From: Bacteroidales bacterium | Lineage (GTDB): Bacteria > Bacteroidota > Bacteroidia > Bacteroidales > F082 | DNA length: 34,459 bases | Direction of reading: 5' to 3' | NCBI GenBank assembly: GCA_017548125.1 | Contig: JAFYNK010000096.1 | Location: forward strand, 1-34,459 | Shown here: positions 26,264 to 34,459 of the stretch, piece by piece | How positions within the stretch are numbered: the first letter of the stretch is position 1 | Layout: each line of letters starts with the position of its first letter | Program-made: the position numbers and the translations under genes | Notes under the pieces: generated by a model | The model's database searches: none | What the model was told of the DNA's origin: nothing | Seen by the model: only the letters and a program-made list of their open reading frames with translations

Positions 26264-28978
26264 GTGTTGAAAATCAGAAATAACAGATTAAATAATATCA
26301 TAATTGTATTATTGTCAGTATTAGTGTTAACATCATGTTCTACAAAGAAAAACAAATGGAACAGAAGAGTTTATCACAACTTGACGAGTCATTATAACGT
26401 TTGGTGGAACGGCGACCAAAGCGTTAAAGAAGGAGAAAAGTCGTTGAAAGAAGCTGTGAAGGACGATTACACAGCAATTCTTCCTGTATATAATTACGGA
26501 ACAAAAGAAAACGCACTTTCTCTTAACTCCAACATGGACAGAGCTATAGAAAAAGCTTCCATCAGCATCCAACGCCACTCCATGCGTTTCGGCGGCAAAG
26601 AATATGTCAAATGGATTGACGATTCATATCTCATTATGGCTCAAGCCAATTTCTATAAACAAGAATACATCCCAGCACGTCGTACATTCGATTATGTTGC
26701 TAATTCATACAAATATAATGATATAACTCATACGGCAAACTTATGGCTCGCCAAGACTTATATCGAAACGGAGCAATATCCAAAGGCTGAGGCCATTCTC
26801 CAATCATTGATTGTGACAACATCAAAAGTTGACAAAATGCCTAAGTATGTAAGAAACAACCTCGATTTAGTTCTCGCTGATTTTTACATAAAACAAGGAC
26901 AATACGACAACGCTGTGAAATACCTGAAAAGCGCATTGTTGAAAAACCTTGACAGAGACACTCGCGTCAGGACGATGTTTATCTTAGGTCAAATTTATGA
27001 ATATCAAAATGATAACAAAAGAGCTTCTGAACAGTTTGAAGCTGTCATAAAAAAACATCCAAATTATGAGATGACATTTGAGGCACAGATGAATCTGGCA
27101 AAATGCTACGATTCTGGCGATACTGCAACCATCATGAAGATGTTCTGGAAAATGATCAAGGACACGAAGAATAAAGAATATAAAGATAGAATCTATTATG
27201 CAATGTCTGACGTTGCATTAAGAGAAGACAACGAGCCTGTAGGAATAAAATATCTCAGAAATTCAGTCGCTTCAAGTAATAACAATCCTCGTCAAAAAGT
27301 GAAGTCATCGTTGAAAGTCGCGACTATGCTGTTCGACAATAAAGATTATGTCTTATCACAAGCCTATTACGACACAGTCGTCATGACGATGGATAGAACA
27401 TATCCAGAATACGACAGCCTTTTAAATCTTTCTGCCATGTTAACGGATTTGGTCGAAAGTCTTGTCGTTTATCAATTACAAGACAGTTTGTTACGCCTCG
27501 CCGACATGGATTCTATTTCTAGGAACAAGATTATCACACAAGTTATAGAAGAATATAAGGCAGAACAAGAACGCCTCCAGAAAGAAAAAGAACTACAAGA
27601 ACAACTAGCCATGCTTGGCGGCGATGATAAAATATCCACTCCAGATATGTCGAGCAGCATGTCATCATCAACTCCTGGATGGTATTTCTATAACCAAAAT
27701 TCTTTGGTGCGCGGAGCAACGGAATTTAGAAACAAATGGGGAAACAGGAAATTGGAAGACTACTGGTTTATCAAGAACAAACAAAGCATGTTGACCGAAG
27801 AAGAAGCCGAACAGCAAGAACTTCTTGAGTATTTTACAAAAGATGAATTAGCTACACTTTCGGAAGAAGATATCGAAAAGCTTTTGGAAGAACGCAAAGA
27901 AGGAATAACAGCCGACACAGCCCAATATCAACCAACCGACATTGGCTATTATTTACAGCAGCTTCCATTTACAGCCAAGCAGAAAGAAGAAGCTAACGAA
28001 TTGATACTTCAAGCTTTAAATAATATCGGATACATTTATTACGACAATCTCGATGATTATGACAATTCGATAGAAGCATATACAGAACTTAACGAACGTT
28101 ACCCAGAAAACGAATATGAATTAAGTTCTTGGTATTATCTCTACAAAATGTATTACGAAAGAAAAGAATACGACAAGTCTGAACATTATAAAAATCTGAT
28201 TCTCAACAAATATCCAGATTCTAATCAAGCTAAGATAATCATCGACCCAGAGTATTTCATCAAAGAACAAGAAAAGGGAATGGAATCGTCTAACTTGTAC
28301 TCAAAGACATTTGAAGCATATAAAAAAGGTCAGTATCAACGTGTTAGAATGTATGCAGCCAAGGCTCGCGAGTTATGCCCTAATGACACAATATTGATGC
28401 CTCGCTTTGAATTTCTTGACGCCATATCTATAGGCCAGCTTGAAGTTGTTGACTCTATGGCATACGCATTATACCGTCTCGTGAAAAACTATCCAGAAAG
28501 CAGCATTAAACCACATGCAATGGAAGTACTGCTCAAAGCCAATGAAATGTATAGCTTAGGACTCCCTGTAGAAAGCGCTCGTCAGAAAGAAAAAGAGCCA
28601 GAAAAAGAATATCCATACACATATAATCCAAATGAAGCTTATTATGTTATGATTATATGTAACACCAAAAGTGTGAGAGTCAATCCTTTGAAAGTACGTC
28701 TCAGCGACTTCAACAAAGAAAGCTTCAGAATGCTACAGCTTCAAGTCAAGAATGTTATGTTTAGCAAACAGGAATCACTCATAACAATTGAAGAATTTGA
28801 AAACAAATCAAAAGCTGAAGATTACAAAACAGCTATGTTCTTGAACGACTATCTCTTCGGAGGCATCAACAAGGAACAATATAAGGTCATATTAATTTCA
28901 AAAAGCAATTATCCAACATTCTATTCAAATAAAAACATTGATGAATATTTAGAATTTTGGAATAAAAACACAAAATAA
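26264..28978 (+). CDS. porW: T9SS TPR lipoprotein PorW/SprE
   Basis: A 904-aa outer-membrane lipoprotein needed for T9SS function in Porphyromonas and Flavobacterium, where it links the core complex to the translocon. It begins with GTG at 26264 (a TTG follows at once; no ATG is available). The lipobox is VLVLTSC, with Cys25. The opening CSTKKNKWNRRVYHNLTSHYN and RRTFDYVANSY are typical of the family. Many TPR-like helical pairs follow (~100-350 and ~600-720), with a charged insert between them (~420-560). No other T9SS gene is adjacent, but porPKLMN is only ~5 kb away. Bactofilin follows 11 bases on. I identified it by family resemblance, not by search. Confidence 0.85.
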   Translation: MLKIRNNRLNNIIIVLLSVLVLTSCSTKKNKWNRRVYHNLTSHYNVWWNGDQSVKEGEKSLKEAVKDDYTAILPVYNYGTKENALSLNSNMDRAIEKASISIQRHSMRFGGKEYVKWIDDSYLIMAQANFYKQEYIPARRTFDYVANSYKYNDITHTANLWLAKTYIETEQYPKAEAILQSLIVTTSKVDKMPKYVRNNLDLVLADFYIKQGQYDNAVKYLKSALLKNLDRDTRVRTMFILGQIYEYQNDNKRASEQFEAVIKKHPNYEMTFEAQMNLAKCYDSGDTATIMKMFWKMIKDTKNKEYKDRIYYAMSDVALREDNEPVGIKYLRNSVASSNNNPRQKVKSSLKVATMLFDNKDYVLSQAYYDTVVMTMDRTYPEYDSLLNLSAMLTDLVESLVVYQLQDSLLRLADMDSISRNKIITQVIEEYKAEQERLQKEKELQEQLAMLGGDDKISTPDMSSSMSSSTPGWYFYNQNSLVRGATEFRNKWGNRKLEDYWFIKNKQSMLTEEEAEQQELLEYFTKDELATLSEEDIEKLLEERKEGITADTAQYQPTDIGYYLQQLPFTAKQKEEANELILQALNNIGYIYYDNLDDYDNSIEAYTELNERYPENEYELSSWYYLYKMYYERKEYDKSEHYKNLILNKYPDSNQAKIIIDPEYFIKEQEKGMESSNLYSKTFEAYKKGQYQRVRMYAAKARELCPNDTILMPRFEFLDAISIGQLEVVDSMAYALYRLVKNYPESSIKPHAMEVLLKANEMYSLGLPVESARQKEKEPEKEYPYTYNPNEAYYVMIICNTKSVRVNPLKVRLSDFNKESFRMLQLQVKNVMFSKQESLITIEEFENKSKAEDYKTAMFLNDYLFGGINKEQYKVILISKSNYPTFYSNKNIDEYLEFWNKNTK

Positions 28979-28989
28979 AAGTATAAAAC

Positions 28990-29352
28990 ATGAGCAATCA
29001 CGAAAGCCCAGCAAGAAACATCATCGGCAACGGCACTATAATCAAAGGTGAAATAGAATCAAACGGCGATATTCGTATTGACGGAAAGGTAATAGGAATA
29101 TTAAAATCGAATGGCAAAATCGTATTAGGACAGAATGGCAGCATAGAAGGTGACCTTTATTGCAAACAAGCAGATTTGTCAGGCAATGTGAAAGGTAAGA
29201 TTCATGTAGAAGAACTTACATCATTAAAATCGACATCACACATTGAAGGCGAACTATCTACAAAACAATTATATATAGAAATTGGCGCCATCTTTACAGG
29301 CAAATGTGAGATGGGCAAAATAGAGGAATCAAAAACCGAAGCAAAGAAATGA
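28990..29352 (+). CDS. Bactofilin (polymer-forming cytoskeletal protein)
   Basis: A 120-aa bactofilin. The beta-helical core (~10-105) has the repeating pattern GNGTIIKGEIESNGDIRIDG, KVIGILKSNGKIVLGQNG and IEGDLYCKQADLSGNVKGKI. Bactofilins self-assemble into cytosolic or membrane-bound filaments that help shape and place envelope machinery. It lies 11 bases after porW, and its stop codon overlaps the next start (ATGA), indicating translational coupling. This pairing with a SprE/PorW gene is a known Bacteroidota arrangement. Confidence 0.93.
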   Translation: MSNHESPARNIIGNGTIIKGEIESNGDIRIDGKVIGILKSNGKIVLGQNGSIEGDLYCKQADLSGNVKGKIHVEELTSLKSTSHIEGELSTKQLYIEIGAIFTGKCEMGKIEESKTEAKK

Positions 29353-29741
29353 TGAAATCTGTAAGAAAAAAATTCTTAATATCATTACTGAGTCTCTTTG
29401 GAATATTATGGGGTACTAGCATGATGGTTAGCGTATATGCACCTCAATATATTACGCCAAATTGGCACTATTTGCTGCTGCTTTTTACCACTGTAAGCGC
29501 TGTTATATTCCGTAAAGCAATAGACATAAGAAAAAAGAACGACGCACATAAAATGATAAATTTCAATATGATAGCAACAATATTGAAACTTATAGTCTAT
29601 CTGACTATCATTGTAATTTATGTCGTAAATAATCCTGAAGATAAAATAACATTTATCGTCACATTTTTAACATATTATTTATGTTTTTCATTTTTTGAAA
29701 CATTTATGTTGGTAAGAAATAATAATAATAAAGATGAATAA
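29349..29741 (+). CDS. Small four-helix membrane protein, possibly AtpI-like
   Basis: A 130-aa protein with four probable transmembrane segments (about 7-29, 40-55, 70-93 and 97-120) and a basic, polar tail (VRNNNNKDE). No catalytic motif is seen. In relatives, a protein of this size and topology follows bactofilin at the edge of the ATP synthase operon (AtpI/AtpZ-like). That gives an AtpI-like role as a guess only. Here folE follows instead, and no atp gene is in the window. It overlaps bactofilin by four bases and folE by eight. Confidence 0.7.
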   Translation: MMKSVRKKFLISLLSLFGILWGTSMMVSVYAPQYITPNWHYLLLLFTTVSAVIFRKAIDIRKKNDAHKMINFNMIATILKLIVYLTIIVIYVVNNPEDKITFIVTFLTYYLCFSFFETFMLVRNNNNKDE

Positions 29742-30345
29742 CGAAATTATTGGATACGAAAGGATTGACAAATATAATCCTGAGAAGTTAGAGAAATTAC
29801 AAGAGCATTATGCTGCTATTTTAGAATTACTTGGCGAAGACATAACACGCGAAGGTCTTGAAAAAACACCGTTACGCGTTGCCAAGTCAATGCAGTTTCT
29901 CACACAAGGATACACCATGAATCCTATTGATATTCTTTTGTCGGCACGTTTCAAGGAAGACTATCGCCAGATGGTCGTAGTAAAAGACATAGAATTGTTT
30001 TCATTGTGTGAGCATCACATGATTCCATTCATTGGCAAAGCACATGTCGCATATATTCCGAATGGATACATAACAGGATTAAGCAAAATAGCTCGCGTTG
30101 TTGAAGCATATTCAAGAAGATTGCAAGTCCAAGAACGCTTGACTACACAAATCAAGGAAGCCATCAATGATGCATTACATCCACTCGGTGTGGCAGTCGT
30201 GATAGAGGCACGCCATTTGTGTATGAGTATGCGCGGTGTTCAAAAGCAAAGTTCTGTCACAACGACATCTGATTTCACAGGTGCCTTTGAAAGAAGCGAG
30301 ACCCGCGCCGAGTTCTTACAACTCATAGGTTCAAACTTACATTAA
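29734..30345 (+). CDS. folE: GTP cyclohydrolase I
   Basis: A 203-aa enzyme that converts GTP to 7,8-dihydroneopterin triphosphate, the first step of folate and related pterin synthesis. Zinc ligands Cys92 and His95 lie in LCEHHMIPF, with Cys163 in [11 protein letters not shown]. The substrate-binding segment [23 protein letters not shown] and the QVQERLT motif are intact. It is a decamer-forming cytosolic enzyme. It overlaps the upstream membrane protein by eight bases, so it is translated in the same unit. Length is normal. Confidence 0.97.
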   Translation: MNNEIIGYERIDKYNPEKLEKLQEHYAAILELLGEDITREGLEKTPLRVAKSMQFLTQGYTMNPIDILLSARFKEDYRQMVVVKDIELFSLCEHHMIPFIGKAHVAYIPNGYITGLSKIARVVEAYSRRLQVQERLTTQIKEAINDALHPLGVAVVIEARHLCMSMRGVQKQSSVTTTSDFTGAFERSETRAEFLQLIGSNLH

Positions 30346-30376
30346 TTAATTAATAAACAAACCAATTTTAACAGTT

Positions 30377-31114
30377 ATGATGAATCAATTTAATGGCAAT
30401 TACAATTCAAACAGAACAATGACACAGGATATGTCGAGAACATTCATTTCGACAGTGTTCATGTGGATGTTTGCAGCGCTTGGCATAACTGCTGCCACAG
30501 CATTTTTATTCGGAACAAACGAAACATTATTTAGTACATTAATACAAGTGACACCTCAAGGTGGCGCAAAAATGAGCATCCTCGGCTGGATTGTAACATT
30601 TGCACCTTTTATTATTGTATTAACCATGTCAACCAGAATGCACAAGATGTCGGTGCAAAAAACAGTTATGATGTATGTCATATATTCCATCCTTATGGGC
30701 ATAAGTCTCAGCTTCATATTCTGGGCATACACAACAGCTTCAATATTCAAGACATTCATTATCTCTGCAAGTATGTTCGGCGTGATGGCAGTTGTTGGTT
30801 ATACAACAAAAACAGACTTGACAAAATTCGGCTCATTCCTTTTCATGGCTTTGATTGGCATTATAATAGCTACTATTGTTAATGTATTTATGCATAGCGC
30901 AAGAATGGATTACATTATAAGCATATTCGGCGTTCTTATCTTCACAGGTCTTACAGCTTTTGATGTTCAGAAAATAAAACATATTGGAAATAGCGGCATC
31001 AACGACGGCGAAATGATGGCTAAGATAACAGTACACGCAGCGTTGAGTTTATATCTCGACTTCTTGAATCTTTTCTTGTATTTACTCAGATTCTTTGGCA
31101 ATTCAAGAGACTAA
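30377..31114 (+). CDS. Bax inhibitor-1 / YccA family membrane protein
   Basis: A 245-aa protein with about seven transmembrane helices, of the BI-1/YccA/YbhL family, which in bacteria acts as a calcium leak or affects membrane protease activity. The N-terminus is polar and Asn-rich. A typical motif is SFIFWAYTTASIFKTFIISASMFG, then the FTGLTAFDVQKIK segment near the C-terminus, where the Asp is a conserved family residue. It starts 31 bases after folE. The family is secure; the role here is not. Confidence 0.9.
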   Translation: MMNQFNGNYNSNRTMTQDMSRTFISTVFMWMFAALGITAATAFLFGTNETLFSTLIQVTPQGGAKMSILGWIVTFAPFIIVLTMSTRMHKMSVQKTVMMYVIYSILMGISLSFIFWAYTTASIFKTFIISASMFGVMAVVGYTTKTDLTKFGSFLFMALIGIIIATIVNVFMHSARMDYIISIFGVLIFTGLTAFDVQKIKHIGNSGINDGEMMAKITVHAALSLYLDFLNLFLYLLRFFGNSRD

Positions 31115-31179
31115 CAACAAAGAGAAGGATTATAAACCTAAGACTACTTCTAACTATAAATTAAAACATAGACTTATAT

Positions 31180-32064
31180 ATGAAAGCGTATGTATTTCCG
31201 GGACAGGGTGCCCAGTTTGTTGGAATGGGAAAAGATCTTTACGACAAATTCCCTAAAGCAAAGGATATGTTCAAGAAAGCTAACGACATCCTCGGATTTT
31301 CCATCACTGACATTATGTTTGAAGGCACAGCCGACGACTTGAAACAGACCAAGGTCACACAACCAGCTATATTTCTTCATTCAGTAATTTTGGCAAAAAT
31401 GTTAGGCGACGAATTCAAGCCTGATATGGTCGCTGGTCATTCTTTAGGCGAGTTCTCTGCTTTAGTTGCAAACGGAACAATTCAATTTGAAGACGGACTG
31501 CGTCTTGTTGCTGCTCGCGCCAATGCGATGCAAGCCGCATGCGAAGAAAACCCTGGCACGATGGCTGCTATTATCGGTATGGATAATGAAAAGATAGAAT
31601 CTATATGTGCTTCTATAAAAGACGAAGTCGTTATTCCTGCCAATTACAATTGCAACGGGCAAGTCGTTGTTTCCGGCAGTCTCAAAGGCGTTGAGATAGC
31701 ATGTCAGCTTCTTAAAGAAGCCGGCGCAAAAAGAGCTCTCCCTCTTCAGGTGGGCGGCGCATTCCATAGCCCTCTCATGGAACCAGCACGCGTTAAACTC
31801 GCAGAAGCAATACAACGTACAAAATTCACTAACGGCCTCTGCCCTATTTATCAAAATGTAACAGGACAAGCAGTGGCATCGCCAGACATCATAAAAGCAA
31901 ATCTTATATCACAACTAACATCTCCAGTCCGCTGGACTCAGACAATGGGCAATATGATTGCCAATGGCCTCACCGAAGTGATTGAAGTTGGACCAGGAAC
32001 AGTGTTGCAAGGTTTGTTCAAGAAAGCTGGTAACGAATTGAAACTATCAAGCGCAGAAATTTAA
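31180..32064 (+). CDS. fabD: Malonyl-CoA:ACP transacylase FabD
   Basis: A 294-aa cytosolic enzyme that moves malonyl groups from CoA to acyl carrier protein for fatty acid synthesis. The N-terminal FPGQGAQFVGMGKDL loop, the nucleophile Ser88 in GHSLGEFSA and His196 in GAFHSPLM complete the active site, with Arg113 nearby. Length is close to the usual ~300. It is followed after four bases by the S41 protease gene and preceded by a 65-base gap with no clear promoter box. Confidence 0.97.
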   Translation: MKAYVFPGQGAQFVGMGKDLYDKFPKAKDMFKKANDILGFSITDIMFEGTADDLKQTKVTQPAIFLHSVILAKMLGDEFKPDMVAGHSLGEFSALVANGTIQFEDGLRLVAARANAMQAACEENPGTMAAIIGMDNEKIESICASIKDEVVIPANYNCNGQVVVSGSLKGVEIACQLLKEAGAKRALPLQVGGAFHSPLMEPARVKLAEAIQRTKFTNGLCPIYQNVTGQAVASPDIIKANLISQLTSPVRWTQTMGNMIANGLTEVIEVGPGTVLQGLFKKAGNELKLSSAEI

Positions 32065-32068
32065 TAAG

Positions 32069-33661
32069 ATGAATAATAAAACAATAATGCCGATTATCTA
32101 TGCCACATTGTTGGCTGTCGGTGTGATGTTAGGAATTTATATTTCAAAAAAAAATAATATTGTCACTGCCTCTAAAGGTGGTGACAATTTATCTTGTATA
32201 AACGACATTTTCTCCCTCATCGAGAAAGAATATGTTGATACAATAAACATAAAAGAGCTTCAGATAAAGGCTGTAACTCACGTCCTAGAATCGATGGACC
32301 CACATAGTGAATATATCAAGCCAGAAATACTCGACGACGTTAATGACAACCTCCACGGCAGCTTCGATGGCATTGGCGTCTCTTTCAGAATAGAAAAAGA
32401 TACAATCACCATCATCAATACAATAAAAGGCGGTCCATCGGAAAAAGTCGGCATACTAGCAGGCGACAGAATCGTTTATGTCGGTGATTCATTAGTAGCT
32501 AGTGTGAAAGTCACCAACAATGACGCGATGCGACTTCTTAAAGGTCCTAAGAAAAGTAAAGTCGATGTCAAGATAAAAAGACGCGGCATCACCGAACTGC
32601 TCGATTTTACAATCACAAGAGATGCCATCCCAACATATAGCATTGATGTCGCATATATGATTGACGAAAGTATCGGCTTCATAAAACTGACCAAGTTCTC
32701 CCAAACTACTCATAAGGAATTTGTCGATGCGGTGAAGAAATTGAAAGCCGAAGGCATGACAAAGTTAATCCTCGATTTAAGAGACAATACCGGAGGCTAT
32801 CTCGGCGAAGCCGTAGGCGTTGTTGACGAAATGCTCGCCGATAACAATCTAATCGTTTATACCGAAGGTGAACATCGCAAACGTTCCTATATCTTCTCAC
32901 GACACAAAGGTCTGTGGGAAAACAACGAAGTCGTGGTGCTTATCAACGAAGGCTCTGCAAGTGCGAGCGAAATCGTGGCAGGAGCGCTTCAGGATAACGA
33001 CAGAGGAACCATAATAGGTCGCCGCTCTTTCGGGAAAGGTCTGGTACAAGAACAATTCGACCTTGGCGAAAACGGCGCGATACGCCTCACTGTGGCACGT
33101 TATTACACCCCGACAGGCCGCTGCATACAAAAACCTTTTGAAGGAAGCAAAGAAGAATATCTATTGGAGGAATATTCACGTTACGCTACAGGTGAAATGT
33201 TCAGCGTGGATAGCATCCATTTCGCTGATTCGTTGAAATATGTCACTCCTGGCGGCAAAATCGTCTATGGCGGAGGCGGCATCATGCCCGACATTTACGT
33301 CCCGTTAAAGAATGACACAACGCACTATTTCTTCAATAAAATGGCTAACAACAGCATCTTATTCCAATATGCCTTCGATTATTCTGACACATATCGTAAC
33401 GATATCATGAAATATGGAAACGTTGAAACATTCAGCAAGAAATTTGTCTTCACCGACTCTATGTTTAATGAACTGATGCAACGCACTGAAGAAAAGAAAA
33501 TCAAAGGAACAGAAGAAGATAAAGCTAAAGCAAGAGAACTTTCTGAACCATTATTCAAAGCATATATTGCGAGAAATGTATTCGGCGATGAAGCTTTCTA
33601 TCCACTCTATGAACCAATGGATGAGATTTTGCAGAAAGCGATAGAGGTTTTGGAAGATTGA
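32069..33661 (+). CDS. S41 carboxyl-terminal processing protease
   Basis: A 530-aa periplasmic protease of the CtpA/Prc family, anchored by an N-terminal helix (~7-26). A PDZ domain (~97-180, with SFDGIGVSFRIEKDTITI and GGPSEKVGILAGDRIVYV) precedes the catalytic core. The catalytic pair is Ser298 in EGSASASEIVAGAL and Lys323 in GRRSFGKGLVQ, 25 residues apart as usual. A long C-terminal extension (~345-530) has helical, charged sequence. It starts four bases after fabD. The physiological substrate is unknown. Confidence 0.95.
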   Translation: MNNKTIMPIIYATLLAVGVMLGIYISKKNNIVTASKGGDNLSCINDIFSLIEKEYVDTINIKELQIKAVTHVLESMDPHSEYIKPEILDDVNDNLHGSFDGIGVSFRIEKDTITIINTIKGGPSEKVGILAGDRIVYVGDSLVASVKVTNNDAMRLLKGPKKSKVDVKIKRRGITELLDFTITRDAIPTYSIDVAYMIDESIGFIKLTKFSQTTHKEFVDAVKKLKAEGMTKLILDLRDNTGGYLGEAVGVVDEMLADNNLIVYTEGEHRKRSYIFSRHKGLWENNEVVVLINEGSASASEIVAGALQDNDRGTIIGRRSFGKGLVQEQFDLGENGAIRLTVARYYTPTGRCIQKPFEGSKEEYLLEEYSRYATGEMFSVDSIHFADSLKYVTPGGKIVYGGGGIMPDIYVPLKNDTTHYFFNKMANNSILFQYAFDYSDTYRNDIMKYGNVETFSKKFVFTDSMFNELMQRTEEKKIKGTEEDKAKARELSEPLFKAYIARNVFGDEAFYPLYEPMDEILQKAIEVLED

Positions 33662-33730
33662 GAGGGTGTAGAGGATTTAGATGGAATAGAGTTTAAGTTC
33701 CTCTAGACCCTTTAATCCCTTTGTCCCTCT
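33662..33730. repeat. Imperfect inverted quasi-repeat after the S41 gene
   Basis: A purine-rich left arm (units ending TAGA: GGGTGTAGA, GGATTTAGA, TGGAATAGA) faces a pyrimidine-rich right arm (CCTCTAGAC, CCTTTAATC, CCTTTGTCC). The pairs AGAGGG/CCCTCT and TAGAGG/CCTCTA can stem. No T run follows on the plus strand, so this is not a standard terminator. It begins next to the stop codon. Confidence 0.6.
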
Positions 33731-33751
33731 AAAAAAAATAAAAAGAAAACG

Positions 33752-33782
33752 TTTAAAAAATGAAATAATTTTGTTATCTTTG
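33752..33782 (+). promoter_or_regulatory. Consensus Bacteroidetes promoter for the DUF177-rpmF unit
   Basis: The -33-like TTTA (33752-33755), a 19-base spacer and the exact -7 TATCTTTG (33775-33782) give near-ideal spacing. Transcription should start at about 33788, after the TTG at 33771, which rules out that upstream start. Confidence 0.8.
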
Positions 33783-33803
33783 CAACCCGATTTTAGGGTA
33801 ATT

Positions 33804-34331
33804 ATGAAGATGGGAAACGATTATATATTGCCAATAGCAGGATTATCAATAGGTTATCATGATTTTGAGTTTAAAATCGATGATAAATTCTTTGATAATT
33901 TCGAGTTTTCTGAAGTAAAAAAAGGTGATGTTAATGTAAATCTTAACGTTGAAAAACACGAAAGAGAGTTTATTTTGACATTTAATTTCGAGGGCAGTGT
34001 ATTTATCCCATGTGACAGATGCAATGATGAATATGAACAACCAATAGAAAATGAGGTTGTGATATATTTGAAATATGGACACGGATACGAAGAGGAATCA
34101 GACGACGTTATCGTAATTCCATCAGAAGAAGGCGAGTTCGATGTTTCATCTTTGATTTATGAATATATCATTTTATCATTGCCAATTCACAGAGTTCATG
34201 AAGATGTTAGCGAATGTAATCAAGAAGTTATCGACTATCTCGAGAACGCTGCAAATCAAGTAGTAGAAAACGATGACATCGACCCTCGTTGGAAATGTTT
34301 AGAAGAATTAAAAGGAAAAAAAGATAATTAA
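33804..34331 (+). CDS. DUF177 / YceD family protein
   Basis: A 175-aa protein of the YceD family, found next to rpmF in most bacteria and linked to large-subunit rRNA processing or accumulation. A CxxC pair (Cys70 and Cys73 in FIPCDRCNDEY) and the final acidic and IDPRWKCLEELKG segment are family hallmarks. I chose the ATG at 33804: a consensus promoter at 33775-33782 places transcription after the more upstream TTG, and AGGG lies before it. An alternative ATG is two codons on. rpmF follows after 23 bases. Confidence 0.92.
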   Translation: MKMGNDYILPIAGLSIGYHDFEFKIDDKFFDNFEFSEVKKGDVNVNLNVEKHEREFILTFNFEGSVFIPCDRCNDEYEQPIENEVVIYLKYGHGYEEESDDVIVIPSEEGEFDVSSLIYEYIILSLPIHRVHEDVSECNQEVIDYLENAANQVVENDDIDPRWKCLEELKGKKDN

Positions 34332-34354
34332 TTAACAATAAAAAATAGTGTAAA

Positions 34355-34459
34355 ATGGCACATCCTAAGAGAAGACAGTCTCACACAAGAGGCGCAAAAA
34401 GAAGAACACATTACAAGGCAGAAGCTCCAACATTAGCAGTATGCAAAGAAACTGGTACA
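34355..34459 (+). CDS. rpmF: Ribosomal protein L32 (cut by the window end)
   Basis: The first 35 residues of bL32 are visible: [20 protein letters not shown], then [15 protein letters not shown]. This fits the Bacteroidota form, with the first zinc-type Cys in AVCKETG. The gene runs off the end of the window. It shares a transcription unit with the DUF177 gene, as is usual. The start ATG follows an AT-rich gap. Confidence 0.97.
   Translation, partial: MAHPKRRQSHTRGAKRRTHYKAEAPTLAVCKETGT

Overview
The window reads as chromosomal DNA of an AT-rich Bacteroidota, most likely a member of or near the Bacteroidales. The main evidence is a complete PorP-GldK-GldL-GldM-GldN type IX secretion (T9SS) block, a PorW/SprE-like lipoprotein, a FeoA-FeoB fusion, and -7 promoter boxes matching the Bacteroidetes consensus TAnnTTTG. 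Nearly all DNA is coding. No gene-free stretch exceeds 300 bases, and no phage, insertion sequence, CRISPR array, tRNA or rRNA was seen. I found nothing that clearly qualifies as an undescribed multi-gene system. The least explained signal is a set of short-period (7 or 8 bp) quasi-repeat tracts at gene ends and inside two genes.

Layout. (1) 231-4278, minus strand: a metal operon of feoAB (ferrous iron uptake), a 57-residue Cys-rich membrane protein, and an SO_0444-type permease with a fused heavy-metal-associated domain. (2) 4295-5390, minus: an OprB-like outer-membrane porin with its own promoter box. (3) 5471-7484, minus: groES-groEL ending in an intrinsic terminator. (4) 7561-13052, minus: a probable five-gene operon pheT, sigma-54 activator, lptE, TPR-like protein, secG. 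The gaps are 1 to 11 bases where the start is clear, with a promoter box upstream and a strong terminator after secG. (5) 13171-15273, minus: recG. (6) 15361-21181, minus: porP, gldK, gldL, gldM, gldN, closed by a terminator. (7) 21272-26072, minus: dnaX, an acyltransferase, an M23 peptidase and rseP, closely packed. (8) 26177-30345, plus: porW/sprE, bactofilin, an AtpI-like membrane protein and folE, very tightly spaced. (9) 30377-33661, plus: a Bax-inhibitor-1 family protein, fabD and an S41 protease. (10) 33752-34459, plus: a DUF177/YceD protein and the start of rpmF, behind a textbook Bacteroidetes promoter.

Much of the window serves the cell envelope. It holds T9SS core, motor and outer-membrane proteins, LptE for LPS export, SecG, RseP and M23/S41 peptidases, a PlsC-like acyltransferase and FabD for lipids, and bactofilin. 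These sit among housekeeping genes for translation, replication, repair and chaperones.

The short-period tracts lie within 0 to 2 bases of the stop codons of the Cys-rich protein, recG, gldN and the S41 protease genes. They also lie inside the lptE signal-peptide region and inside the TPR-like gene. In lptE the 8-bp unit encodes the same hydrophobic residue cycle in all three frames, so repeat slippage could switch start-codon use while keeping a signal peptide.
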